In this document: positions 34,974 through 48,700 of the stretch, in pieces
Position numbering within the stretch: position 1 is the first letter of the stretch
Layout of the letters: each line of letters starts with the position of its first letter
Assembly: GCA_024803745.1 (NCBI GenBank)
Contig: JANJXV010000267.1
Location: 857,001-921,000, forward strand
Direction: 5' to 3'
From: Megascapheus bottae
Taxonomy: Eukaryota; Chordata; Mammalia; Rodentia; Geomyidae
Length of the DNA: 64,000 nucleotides
Position numbers and translations under genes: made by a program
The notes under the pieces: generated by a model
Told to the model about the DNA's origin: nothing
Seen by the model: only the letters and a program-made list of their open reading frames with translations
Databases searched by the model: none

Positions 34974-37877
34974 GGAGGTGTGTGAAGTCACAGAATGGAG
35001 GTGTGTGAAGTCAAAATGGAGGTGTGTGAAGTGAAAGAATGGAGGTGTGTGAAGGCATAGAATGGAGGTGTATGAAGTCATGGAATGGAGGTTTGTGAAG
35101 TCAAACATTGGAAGTGTGTGAAGTTACAGAATGGAGGTGTGTGAAGTCATAGAATGGAGGTGTGTGAAGTCATAGAATGGAGGAGTGTGAAGTCAGAATG
35201 GAGATGTGTGAAGTCACATAATGGACGTGTGTGAAGTCATAGAATGGAGGTGTGTGAAGTAAGAATACAGGTGTGCGAAGTCATAGAATGGAGATGTGTG
35301 AAGTCAGAATGGAGCTGTGTGAAGTCTTAAAATGGAGGTGTGTGAAGTCAGAATGGAGGTGTGTGAACTCATAGAATGGAGGTGTGTGAAGTCACAATGG
35401 AGGTGTGTGAAGTCATAGAATGGGGGTTTTTGCAGTCCCAGAATGGAGGTGTGTGAAATCATAGAATGGAGGTGTGGGAAGTAAAAATGGAGATTGTGAA
35501 CTCATAGAATGAAGGTGTGTGAACTCATAGAATGGAGGTTGTGAAGTCATGGAATGGAGGTGTGTGAAGTCAAAGAATGGAGGTGTGTGAAGTCAAACAA
35601 TAGAGGTGTGTGAAGTCAAACAATGGAGGTGTGTGAAGTCACAGAAAGGATGTGTGTGAAGTCAAAACTGAGTGTGTGAAGTCACAAAATGGAGGTGTGT
35701 GAAGTCACAGAATGAAGGTGTGTGAAGTCAAAAAGGTGGTGTGTGAAGTCACAAATGGACGTGTGTAAAGTCACAGAATGGAGGTGTGTGAAGTCAAAAT
35801 GGAGGTGTGTGAAGTCAAAGAATGGAGGTGTGTGAAGTCATCGAATGGAGGTATGTAAAGTCATGTCATGGAGGTGTGTGAAGTCACAGAATGGAGGTGT
35901 TTGAAATCAGAATTGAGGTGTGCTAAGTCATAGAATAGAGGTGTGTGAAGTCAGAATGGAAGTGTGTGAAGTCATAGAATGGAGGTGTGTGATGTCAGAA
36001 TGGAGATGTGTGAACTCATAGAATGGAGGTATGTGAAGTCACAATGGAGGTGTGTGATGTCACAGAATGGTGGTATGTGAAGTTACAGAATGGAGGTGTG
36101 GAAGTCATAGAATGGAAGTGTGTGAAGTCAGAAATTGATGTGTATGAAGTCACAGAATATAGGTGTGTGAATTCAGAATGGAGGTGTGTGAAGTCATAGA
36201 ATGGAGGTGTGTGAATTCATGGAATGGAGGTGTGTGAAATCATAGAATGGAGGTGTGTGAAGTCACAGAATAGAGGTGTGTGAAGTCAGAATGGAGGTGA
36301 GTGAAGTGATAGAATTGAGGTGTGTAAAGTCAGAATGGAGGTGTGTGAACACATAGAAGGGAGGTGTGTGAAATCACAATGGATGTGTGTGAAGTCATAG
36401 AATAGAGGTGTGTGAAGTCACAGAAGGAGGTGTGTGAAGTCACAGAATGGAGGTGTGTGAAGTCAAAATGGAGGTGTGTGAAGTGAAAGAATGGAGGTGT
36501 GTGAAGGCATAGAATGGAGGTGTATGAAGTCATGGAATGGAGGTTTGTGAAGTCAAACATTGGAAGTGTGTGAAGTTACAGAATGGAGGTGTGTGAAGTC
36601 ATAGAATGGAGGTGTGTGAAGTCATAGAATGGAGGAGTGTGAAGTCAGAATGGAGATGTGTGAAGTCACATAATGGACGTGTGTGAAGTCATAGAATGGA
36701 GGTGTGTGAAGTAAGAATACAGGTGTGCGAAGTCATAGAATGGAGATGTGTGAAGTCAGAATGGAGCTGTGTGAAGTCTTAAAATGGAGGTGTGTGAAGT
36801 CAGAATGGAGGTGTGTGAACTCATAGAATGGAGGTGTGTGAAGTCACAATGGAGGTGTGTGAAGTCATAGAATGGGGGTTTTTGCAGTCCCAGAATGGAG
36901 GTGTGTGAAATCATAGAATGGAGGTGTGGGAAGTAAAAATGGAGATTGTGAACTCATAGAATGAAGGTGTGTGAACTCATAGAATGGAGGTTGTGAAGTC
37001 ATGGAATGGAGGTGTGTGAAGTCAAAGAATGGAGGTGTGTGAAGTCAAACAATAGAGGTGTGTGAAGTCAAACAATGGAGGTGTGTGAAGTCACAGAAAG
37101 GATGTGTGTGAAGTCAAAACTGAGTGTGTGAAGTCACAAAATGGAGGTGTGTGAAGTCACAGAATGAAGGTGTGTGAAGTCAAAAAGGTGGTGTGTGAAG
37201 TCACAAATGGACGTGTGTAAAGTCACAGAATGGAGGTGTGTGAAGTCAAAATGGAGGTGTGTGAAGTCAAAGAATGGAGGTGTGTGAAGTCATCGAATGG
37301 AGGTATGTAAAGTCATGTCATGGAGGTGTGTGAAGTCACAGAATGGAGGTGTGTGAAATCAGAATTGAGGTGTGCTAAGTCATAGAATAGAGGTGTGTGA
37401 AGTCAGAATGGAAGTGTGTGAAGTCATAGAATGGAGGTGTGTGATGTCAGAATGGAGATGTGTGAACTCATAGAATGGAGGTATGTGAAGTCACAATGGA
37501 GGTGTGTGATGTCACAGAATGGTGGTATGTGAAGTTACAGAATGGAGGTGTGGAAGTCATAGAATGGAAGTGTGTGAAGTCAGAAATTGATGTGTATGAA
37601 GTCACAGAATATAGGTGTGTGAATTCAGAATGGAGGTGTGTGAAGTCATAGAATGGAGGTGTGTGAATTCATGGAATGGAGGTGTGTGAAATCATAGAAT
37701 GGAGGTGTGTGAAGTCACAGAATAGAGGTGTGTGAAGTCAGAATGGAGGTGAGTGAAGTGATAGAATTGAGGTGTGTAAAGTCAGAATGGAGGTGTGTGA
37801 ACACATAGAAGGGAGGTGTGTGAAATCACAATGGATGTGTGTGAAGTCATAGAATAGAGGTGTGTGAAGTCACAGAA
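34974..37877 (+). repeat. 1,452-bp tandem duplication
   Basis: Copy 1 is 34974-36425 and copy 2 is 36426-37877. The offset is exactly 1,452 from the GAAGGCATAG unit (35051/36503) to the CAGAAGGAGG unit (36421/37873). One difference was noticed, TTTGAAATCAG near 35910 against TGTGAAATCAG in copy 2. The length is about 63 units. Confidence 0.87.
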
Positions 37878-40800
37878 GGAGGTGTGTGAAGTCATAGAAA
37901 GGAGCTGTGTGAATTCAGAATGGAGGTGTGTGAAGTCACAGAATGGAGGTGTGTGAAGTCATAGAATGGAAATTTGTGAAGTCATAGAATGGAGGTGTGT
38001 GAAATCGTAGAATGGAGGTATGTGATTCAGAGAATCAAGGTGTGTGAAGTAAATGAATGGAGGTGTGTGAAGTCACAGAATGGATGTGTGTGAACTCACA
38101 ATGGAGGTGAGTGAAGTCACAGAATGGAGGTGTGTGAAGTCATAGAATGGAAGTGTGTGAAGTCATAGAATGTAGGTGTGATGTCAGAATGGAGGTGTGT
38201 GAAGTCACAGAATGGAGGTGTTTGACGTCATAAATGTTGGTGTGTGAAGTCATAGAATGGAGGTGTGAAGCCACAGAATGGAGGTGTGAAGTCATAGAAT
38301 GGAGGTGTGTGAAGTCATAGAATGGAGGTGTGTGAAGTCACAGAAGGGAGGTGTGTGAAGTCATAGAATTGATGTTGCTGAAGTAAGAATGGAGGTGTGT
38401 GAACTCACAGAATGGACGTGTGTGAACTCATAGAATGGAGGAGTGTGAATTCATGGAACGGAGGTGTGTGAAGTCAAAGAATGGAGGTGTATGATGTCAA
38501 ACAATGGAAGTGTGTGAAGTGATAGAATGGAGGTGTGTGAAGTCTTAGAATGGAGGTGTGTGAAGTCATAGAATGGAGGTGTGTGAAGTCACAGAAGGGT
38601 GGTGTGTGAAGTTACAGAATGGAGGTGTGTAAAGTCACAGAGTCGAGGTGTGTGAAGGAAGAGAATTGAGGGGTGTGAAGTAAAAGAATGGAGGTATGTG
38701 AAGTCACAGAATGGAGGGGTGTGAAGTCAGAATAGAGGTGTGCGAAGTCATACAATGGAGGTGTGTGAAGTCAGAAAGGAGCTGTGTGAACTCATAGAAT
38801 GGAGGTGTGTGAAGTCAAAATGGAGATGTGTGAAGTCATAGAATGGTTGTTTTGGAAGTCACAGAATGGAGGTGTGTGAAGTCTTAGAATGGAGGTGTGT
38901 GAAGTCAGATTGGAGGTATGTGAAGTCACAGAATGGAGGTGTGTCAACTCAGAAAGGAGGTATTTGAAGTCATAGAATGGAGGTGTGTGAAGTCAAAGAA
39001 AGGAGGTGTGGGAAATCATAGAATGGAGGTGTGTGAAGTCACAGAATTGAGGTGTATGAAGTCAGAATGGAGGTGTGTGAATTCAGAATGGAGGTGTATG
39101 AAGTCATGGAATGGAGGTGTGTGAAATCCAAGAATGGAGGTGTGTGAAATCAAACATTGGAGGTGTATGAAGTCACAGAATGGAGATGAGTGAAGTCACA
39201 GAATGGAAGTGTGTGAAGTCAAAATTGAGGTGTGTGAAGTCACAGAATGGAGGTGTGTGAAGTCACAGAATATAGGTGTGTGAAGTCAAAATGGAGGTGT
39301 GTGAACTCATAGAATAGAGGTGTGTGAAGTCATGGAATGGAGATGTGTGAAGTCATGGAATGGAGATGTGTGAAATCAAACAATGGAGGTGTATGAAGTC
39401 ACAGAATGGAGATGTGTGAAGTCACAGAATGGAAGTGTGTGAAGTCACAGAATGGAAGTGTGTGAAGTCAAAATTGAGGTGTGTGAAGTCACAGAATGGT
39501 GGTGTGTGAAGTGAAAATTTTCAGGTGTGAAGTCACAAATGGAGGTGTGTGAAGTCACAGAATTGTGGTGTGTGAAGTCAAAGAAAGGAGGTGTGTGAAG
39601 TCATAGAATGGAGGTGTATGAAGGCATGGAATTGAGGTTTCTGAAGTCATAGAATGGAGGTTTGTGAAGTCATAGAATGGATGTGTGTGAAGTCAGGATG
39701 GAGATATTTGAAGTCACAGAATGGAGGTGTGTGAAGTCAAAGAATGTTGGTGTGTGAAGTCATAGAATGGAGGTGTATGAAGTCATGGAATGGAGGTGTG
39801 TGAGTCAGAATGCACGTGTGTGAAGTCATAGAATGGAGTTGTGGGAAGTCATAGAATGGAGGTGTGTGAAGTCACAAAATGGAGGTGTGTGAAGTCATAG
39901 AATGGAAGTGTGTGAAGTCATAGAATGGAGGTGTGTGAAGTCTTAGAATGGAGGTGTGTGAAGTCATAGAATGGAGTTGTGTGAAGTCACAGAAGGGAGA
40001 TGTGTGAAGTCACAGAATGGATGTGGCTGAAGTAATAATGAAGGTGTGTGAAGTCATAGAATGGAGGTGTCTGAAGTCATAGAATGGATGTTGCTAAAGT
40101 AAGAATGGAGGTGTGTGAACTCATAGAATGGAGGTGTGTGAACTCATAGAATGGAGGTGTGTGAATGCATGGAACGGAGGTGTGTGAAATCAAAGAATGG
40201 AGGTATGTGAAGTCACAGAATGGAGGGGTGTGAAGTCAGAATAGAGGTGTGCGAAGTCATAGAATGGAGGTGTGTGAAGTCAGAAAGGAGCTGTGTGAAC
40301 TCATAGAATGGAGGTGTGTGAAGTCAAAATGGAGATGTGTGAAGTCATAGAATGGTGGTTTTTGAAGTCACAGAATGGTTGTGTGTGAAGTCATAGAATG
40401 GAGGTGTGTGAAGTCCTAGAATGGAGGTGTGTGAAGTCACAGAAGGCAGGTGTGTGAAGTCACAGAATACAGTTGTGTGAAGTCATGGAATGGAGGTGTG
40501 TGAAGTCAGAATGGAGGTGTGTGAAGTCATAGAATTGATGTGTGTAAAGTCATAGAATGGAGGTGCGTGAAGTCATAGAATGAAGGTGTGTGGAAGTCAT
40601 AGTATGGAGGTGTGTGAAGTCACAGAAAGGAGGTGTGTGAAGTCACAGAATGGAGGTGTGTGAAGTCAAAATGGAGGTGTGTGAAGTGAAAGAATGGAGG
40701 TGTGTGAAGGCATAGAATGGAGGTGTATGAAGTCATGGAATGGAGGTTTGTGAAGTCAAACATTGGAAGTGTGTGAAGTTACAGAATGGAGGTGTGTGAA

Positions 40801-43800
40801 GTCATAGAATGGAGGTGGGAAAAGTCATAGAATGGAGGAGTGTGAAGTCAGAATGGAGATGTGTGAAATCACATAATGGAGGTGTGTGAAGTCATAGAAT
40901 GGAGGTGTGTGAAGTAAGAATACAGGTGTGCGAAGTCATAGAATGGAGATGTGTGAAGTCAGAATGGAGCTGTGTGAAGTCTTAGAATGGAGGTGTGTGA
41001 AGTCAGAATGGAGGTGTGTGAACTCATAGAATGGAGGTGTGTGAAGTCACAATGGAGGTGTGTGAAGTCATAGAATGGGGGTTTTTGCAGTCCCAGAATG
41101 GAGGTATGTAAAATCATAGAATGGAGGTGTGGGAAGTAAAAATGGAGTTTGTGAACTCATAGAATGAAGGTGTGTGAACTCATAGAATGGAGGTTGTGAA
41201 GTCATGGAATGGAGGTGTGTGAAGTCAAAGAATGGAGGTGTGTGAAGTCAAACAATAGAGGTGTGTGAAGTCAAACAATGGAGGTGTGTGAAGTCACAGA
41301 ATGGATGTGTGTGAAGTCAAAATGGAGTGTGTGAAGTCACAAAATGGAGGTGTGTGAAGTCACAGAATGGAGGTGTCTGACGTCATAAATGTTGGTGTGT
41401 GAAGTCATAGAATGGAGGTGTGAAGCCATAGAATGGAGGTGTGAAGTCATAGAACGGAGGTGTGTGAAGTCATAGAATGGAGGTGTGTGAAGTCACAGAA
41501 GGGAGGTGTATGAAGTCACAGAATGGATGTTGCTGAAGTAAGAATGAAGGTGTCTGAAGTCATAGAATGGAGGTGTCTGAAGTCATAGAATGGATGTTGC
41601 TGAAGTAAGAATGGAGGTGTGTGAACTCATAGAATGGACGTGTGTGAACTCATAGAATGGAGGTGTGTGAATTCATGGAACGGAGGTGTGTGAAGTCACA
41701 GAATGGAGGTGTGTGAAGTCACAGAATATAGGTGTGTGAAGTCAAAATGGAGGTGTGTGAACTCATAGAATAGAGGTGTGTGACCTCATAGAATGGAGGT
41801 GTGTGAAGTCATGGAATGGAGATGTGTGAAATCCAAGAATGGAGGTGTGTGAAATCAAACAATGGAGGTGTATGAAGTCACAGAATGGAGATGTGTGAAG
41901 TCACAGAATGGAAGTGTGTGGAGTCAAAATTGAGGTGTGTGAAGTCACAGAATTGTGGTGTGTGAAGTCAAAATTTTCAGGTGTGAAGTCACAAATGGAA
42001 GTGTGTGAAGTCACAGAATTGTGTTGTGTGAAGTCAAAATGGAGGTGTGTGAAGTCAAAGAAAGGAGGTGTGTGAAATCATAGAATGGAGGTGTATGAAG
42101 GCATGGAATTGAGGTTTCTGAAGTCATAGAATGGAGGTTTGTGAAGTCATAGAATGGAAGTGTGTGAAGTCAGAATGGAGATATTTGAAGTCACAGAATG
42201 GAGGTGTGTGAAGTCAAAGAATGTTGGTGTGTGAAGTCATAGAATGGAGGTGTATGAAGTCATGGAATGGAGGTGTGTGAAGTCAGAATGCACGTGTGTG
42301 AAGTCATAGAATGGAGTTGTGGGAAGTCATAGAATGGAGGTGTGTGAAGTCACAAAATGGAGGTGTGTGAAGTCATAGAATGGAAGTGTGTGAAGTCATA
42401 GAATGGAGGTGTGTGAAGTCTTAGAATGGAGGTGTGTGAAGTCATAGAATGGAGGTGTGTGAAGTCACAGAAGGGAGGTGTGTGAAGTCACAGAATGGAT
42501 GTGGCTGAAGTAATAATGAAGGTGTGTGAAGTCATAGAATGGAGGTGTCTGAAGTCATAGAATGGATGTTGCTGAAGTAAGATTGGAGGTGTGTGAACTC
42601 ATAGAATGGAGGTGTGTGAACTCATAGAATGGAGGTGTGTGAATTCATGGAACGGAGGTGTGTGAAGTCAAAGAATGGAGGTGTGTGAAGTCACAGAAGA
42701 GAGGTGTGTGAAGTCAGAGCATCGAGGTGTGTGAATTCACAGAATGGAGGTGTGTGAAGTCAGAGAATGGAGGTGGGTGAACTCACAATGGAGGTGAGTG
42801 AAGTCACAGAATGGAGGTGTGTGAAGTCATAGAATGGAAGTGTGTGAAGTCATAGAATGGAGGTGTGTGATGTCAGAATGGAGGTGTGTTAAGTCACAGA
42901 ATGGAGGTGTGTGACGTCATAAATTTTGGTGTGTGAAGTCATAGTATGTTGGTGTGAAGTCACAGAATGGAGGTGTGTGAAGTCATAGAATGGAGGTGTG
43001 TGAAGTCACAGAAGTCAGGTGTGTGAAGTCACAGAATAGAGTTGTGTGAGGTCACAATGGAGGTGTGTGAATTCATAGAATGGAGGTGTGTGAAGTCAAA
43101 GAATGGATGTGTGTGAAGTCATAGAATGGAGGTGTGTGAAATCACAGAATGGAGGTGTGTGTAGTCACAGATTGGAGGTGTGTAAAGTCACAGAGTGGAG
43201 GTTTGTGAAGTCTCAGAATGGAGGTGTGTGAAGTCATAGAATGGAGGTGTTTGAAGTCATAGAATGTTGGTTTTTGAAGTCATAGAATGCAGGTGTGTGA
43301 AGTCATAGAATGGAGGTGTGTGAAGTCAGATTGGAGGGGTGTGAAGTAACAGAATGGAGGTGTGTCAACTCAGAAAGGAGGTGTGTGAAGTCATAGAATG
43401 GAGGTGTGTGAAATCATAGAATGGAGGTGTGTGAAGTCACAGAAATGAAGTGTTTGAAGTCAAATGGAAGTCTGTGAATGCAGAATGGAGGTGTGTGAAG
43501 TCATAGAATGGAGGTGTGTGAAGTCATAGAATGGAGGTGTGTGAAGTAACAGAATGGAGGTGTGTGAAGTCACAGAATGGAGGTGTGTGAACTCAGAATG
43601 GAGGTGTATGAATTCACAGAAGGGAGGTTGGTGAAGTCATAGAATGGAGATTTCTGCAGTAAGAATGAAGGTGTGTGAAGACATAGAATGGAGGTGTGTG
43701 TAGTCAAAATGGAGTTGTGTGAAGGCAAACAATGGAGGTGTGTGAAGTCACAGAATGGAGGTGTGTGAAGTAACAATGTATGTTTCTGAAGTCATAGAAT

Positions 43801-45769
43801 GGAGGTTTGTGAAGTCATAGAATGCAGGTGTGTGAAGTCACAGAATGGAGACGTGTGATGTCATAGAATGGAGGTGTGTGAAGTCACAGAATGGAGGTGT
43901 GTGAAGTCATAAAATGGAGGTGTGTGAAGTCATAGAATGGAGTTGTTTGAAGTCATAGAATGGACGTGTATGAAGTCACAGAATGGAGGTGTGTGAAGTC
44001 ACAGTATGGAGGTGTGTGAAGTCAGAATGGAGGTGTGTGAAGGCACAGAATGGAGGGGTGTGAAGTCAAAGAATGGAGGTATGTGAAGTCACAGAATGGA
44101 GGGGTGTGAAGTCAGAATAGAGGTTTGCGAAGTCATAGCATGGAGGTGTGTGAATTCAGAATGGAGCTGTGTGAACTCATAGAATGGAGGTGTGTGAAGT
44201 CACAATGGAGATGTGCGAAGTCATAGAATGGTGGTTTTTGAAGTCACAGAATGGAGGTGTGTGAAGTCATAGAATGGAGGTGTGTGAAGTCAGATTGGAG
44301 GTATGTGAAGTCAGAGAATGGAGGTGTGTCAACTCAGAAATGAGGTATGTGAATTCATAGAATGGAGGTGTGTGAAGTCACAGAATAGAGGTGTGCGAAG
44401 TCATAGAATGGAGGTGTGTGAAGTCAGAATGGAGCTGTGTGAAGTCTTAGAATGGAGGTGTGTGAAGTCAGAATGGAGGTGTGTGAACTCATAGAATGGA
44501 GGTGTGTGAAGTCACAATGGAGGTGTGTGAAGTCATAGAATGGGCGTTTTTGCAGTCACAGAATGGAGGTGTGTGAAATCATAGAATGGAGGTGTGGGAA
44601 GTAAAAATGGAGTTTGTGAACTCATAGAATGAAGGTGTGTGAACTCATAGAATGGAGGTTGTGAAGTCATGGGATGGAGGTGTGTGAAGTCAAAGAATGG
44701 AGGTGTGTGAAGTCAAACAATAGAGGTGTGTGAAGTCAAACAATGGAGGTGTGTGAAGTCACAGAATGGATGTGTGTGAAGTCAAAACGGAGTGTGTGAA
44801 GTCACAAAATGGAGGTGTGTGAAGTCACAGAATGAAGGTGTGTGAAGTCAAAAAGGTGGTGTGTGAAGTCACAAATGGACGTGTGTAAAGTCACAGAATG
44901 GAGATGTGTGAAGTCAAAATGGAGGTGTGTGAAGTCAAAGAATGGATGTGTGTGAAGTCATCGAATGGAGGTATGTAAAGTCATGTCATGGAGGTGTGTG
45001 AAGTCACAGAATGGAGGTGTGTGAAATCAGAATTGAGGTGTGCTAAGTCATAGAATAGAGGTGTGTGAAGTCAGAATGGAAGTGTGTGAAGTCATAGAAT
45101 GGAGGTGTGTGAAGTCAGAATGGAGGTGTGTGAACTCATAGAATGGAGGTATGTGAAGTCACAATGGAGGTGTGTGAAGTCACAGAATGGTGGTATGTGA
45201 TGTTACAGAATGGAGGTGTGGAAGTCATAGAATGGAAGTGTGTGAAGTCAGAAATTGAGGTGTATGAAGTCACAGAATATAGGTGTGTGAATTCAGAATG
45301 GAGGTGTGTGAAGTCATAGAATGGAGGTGTGTGAATTCATGGAATGGAGGTGTGTGAAATCATAGAATGGAGGTGTGTGAAGTCACAGAATGGAGGTGTG
45401 TGAAGTCAGAATGGAGGTGTGTGAAGTGATAGAATTGAGGTGTGTAAAGTCAGAATGGAGGTGTGTGAACACATAGAAGGGAGGTGTGTGAAATCACAAT
45501 GGATGTGTGTGAAGTCATACAATAGAGGTGTGTGAAGTCATAGAAAGGAGCTGTGTGAATTCAGAATGGAGGTGTGTGAAGTCACAGAATGGAGGTGTGT
45601 GAAGTCATAGAATGGAAATGTGTGAATTCATAGAATGGAGGTGTGTGAAATCGTAGAATGGAGGTATGTGATTCAGAGAATCAAGGTGTGTGAAGTAAAT
45701 GAATGGAGGTGTGTGAAGTCACAGAATGGATGTGTGTGAACTCACAATGGAGGTGAGTGAAGTCACAGA
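37878..45769 (+). repeat. Mosaic of right-family units
   Basis: About 1 kb around 39160-40190 recurs at about 41690-42680 (offset near 2,478 at the GAATGTTGG unit). Parts of the 1.4-kb family occur at 40620-41370 and 44390-45540. About 43090-43790 recurs at 60242-61211, some 17.2 kb away. The GATGTTGCTGAAGTAAG marker unit appears near 38369, 40088, 41526, 41589 and 42566. Everything remains satellite. Confidence 0.7.
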
Positions 45770-48700
45770 ATGGAGGTGTGTGAAGTCATAGAATGGAAGT
45801 GTGTGAAGTCATAGAATGTAGGTGTGATGTCAGAATGGAGGTGTGTGAAGTCACAGATTGGAGGTGTCTGACGTCATAAATGCTGGTGTGTGAAGTCATA
45901 GAATGGAGGTGTGAAGCCATAGAATGGAGGTGTGAAGTCATAGAATGGAGGTGTGTGAAGTCATAGAATGGAGGTGTGTGAAGTCACAGAAGGGAGGTTT
46001 GTGAAGTCACAGAATGGATGTTGCTGAAGTAAGAATGAAGGTGTGTTAAGTCATAGAATGGAGGTGTCTGAAGTCATAGAATGGATGTTGCTGAAGTAAG
46101 AATGGAGGTGTGTGAACTCATAGAATGGACGTGTGTGAACTCATAGAATGGAGGAGTGTGAATTCATGGAACGGAGGTGTGTGAAGTCAAAGAATGGAGG
46201 TGTATGATGTCAAACAATGGAAGTGTGTGAAGTGATAGAATGGAGGTGTGTGAAGTCTTAGAATGGAGGTGTGTGAAGTCATAGAATGGAGGTGTGTGAA
46301 GTCACAGAAGGGAGGTGTGTGAAGTTACAGAATGGAGGTGTGTAAAGTCACAGAGTGGAGGTGTGTGAAGGCAGAGAATTGTGGGGTGTGAAGTCAAAGA
46401 ATGGAGGTATGTGAAGTCACAGAATGGAGGGGTGTGAAGTCAGAATAGAGGTGTGCGAAGTCATAGAATGGAGGTGTGTGAAGTCAGAATGGAGCTGTGT
46501 GAACTCATAGAATGGAGGTGTGTGAAGTCACAATGGAGATGTGTAAACTGATAGAACGTAGGTGTGTGAAGTCACAATGTAGGTGTGTGAAGTCATAGAA
46601 TGGAGTTGTGGGAAGTCATAGAATGGAGGTGTGTGAAGTCACAAAATGGAGGTGTGTGAAGTCATAGAATGGAAGTGTGTGAAGTCATAGAATGGAGGTG
46701 TGTGAATTCAGAATGGAGCTGTGTGAACTCATAGAATGGAGGTGTGTGAAGTCACAATGGAGATGTGCGAAGACATAGAATGGTGGTTTTTGAAGTCACA
46801 GAATGGAGGTGTGTGAAGTCATAGAATGGAGGTGTGTGAAGTCAGATTGGAGGTATGTGAAGTCACAGAATGGAGGTGTGTCAAAACAGAAATGAGGTAT
46901 GTGAATTCATAGAATGGAGGTGTGTGAAGTCACAGAATTGAGGTGTGTGAATTCAGAATGGAGGTGTGTGAAGTCAGAGAATGGAGGTGTGTGAAATCAC
47001 AATGTAGGTGTGTGAAGTGATGGAATGGAGGTGTGTGAAGTCATAGATTGGAGGTGTGTGAAGTCACAAAATGGAGGTGTGTGAAGTCATAGAATGGAGG
47101 ATTGTGAAGTCACAGAAGGGAGGTGTGTGAAATCATAGAATTTGGATGTGTGAAGTCACAGAATGGAGGTTTGTGAAATCGTAGAATGGAGGTATGTGAA
47201 GTCAGAGAATCAAGGTGTGTGAGGTCAATGAATGGAGGTGTGTGAAGTCACAGAATGGATGTGTGTGAACTCACAATGGAGGTGAGTGAAGTCACAGAAT
47301 GGAGGTGTGTGAAGTCATAGAATAGAAGTGCGTGAAGTCATAGAATGTAGGTGTGTGATGTCAGAATGGAGGTGTGTGAAGTCACAGAATGGAGGTGTGT
47401 GACGTCATAAATGTTGGTGTGTGAAGTCATAGAATAGAGATTTGAAGTCATACAATGGAGGTGTGAAGTCATAGAATGGAGGTGTGTGAAGTCACAGAAG
47501 GCATGTGTGTGAAGTCACAGAATAGAGTTGTGTGAAGTCACAATGGAGGTGTGTGAATTCATAGAGTGGAAATGTGTGAAGTCATAGAATGGAGGTGTGT
47601 GAAGTCATAGAATGGAGGTGTGTGAAATCACAAAATGGAGGTGTGTGTAGTCACAGAGTGGAGGTGTGTAAAGTCACAGAGTGGAGGTGTGTGAATTCAT
47701 AGAATGGAGGTGTGTGAAGTCAAAGAATGGAGGTGTGTGAAGTCATAGAATGGATGAGTGTGAAGTCACAAAAAGGAGGTGTGTGAACTCATAGAATGGA
47801 GGAGTGTGAAGTCATAGAATGGAGGTGTGTGAAGTCACAGATGGAGGTGTGTGAAGTCATAGAATGGAGGTGTGTGAAGTCACAGAATGGAGGTGTGTGA
47901 AGTCACAGAATGGAGGTGTGTGAACACAGAATGGAGATGTGTGAAGGCACAGAAGGGAGGTTTGTGAAGTCATAGAATAGATTGTGTGTGAAATCACAGA
48001 ATGGAGCTGTGTGAAGTCACAGAATGGAGGTGTGTAAAGTCACAGAGTGGAGGTGTGTGAAGTCACAGAATGGAGCTGTGTGAAGTCACAGAATGGAGGT
48101 GTGTAAAGTCACAGAGTGGAGGTGTGTGAAGTCACAGAATGGAGTTGTGTGTGAAGTCATAGAATGGAGGTGTGTGAAGTCACAGAATGCAGGTGTGTGA
48201 TGTCAGAATGGAGGTGTGTGAAGTCACAGAATGGACGTATGTGACGTCATAAATGTTGGTGTGTGAAGTCATAGAATGGAGGTGTGAAGTCATAGAATGG
48301 AGGTGTGTGAAGTCCTAGAATGGAGGGGTGTGAAGTCACAGAAGGCAGGTGTGTGAATGCACAGAATACAGTTGTGTGAAGTCATGGAATGGAGGTGTGT
48401 GAAGTCAGAATGGAGGTGTGTGAAGTCATAGAATGGAGGAGGGTGAAGTCATAGAATGGAGGTGTGTGAAGTCATAGATTGGAAGTGTGTGAAGTCATAG
48501 AATGGAGGTGCGTGAAGTCATAGATTGAAGGTGTGTGGAAGTCATAGTATGGAGGTGTGTGAAGTCACAGAAAGGAGGTGTGTGAAGTCACAGAATGGAG
48601 GTGTGTGAAGTCAAAATGGAGGTGTGTGAAGTCAAAGAATGGAGGTGTGTGAAGGCATAGAATGGAGGTGTATGAAGTCATGGAATGGAGGTTTGTGAAG

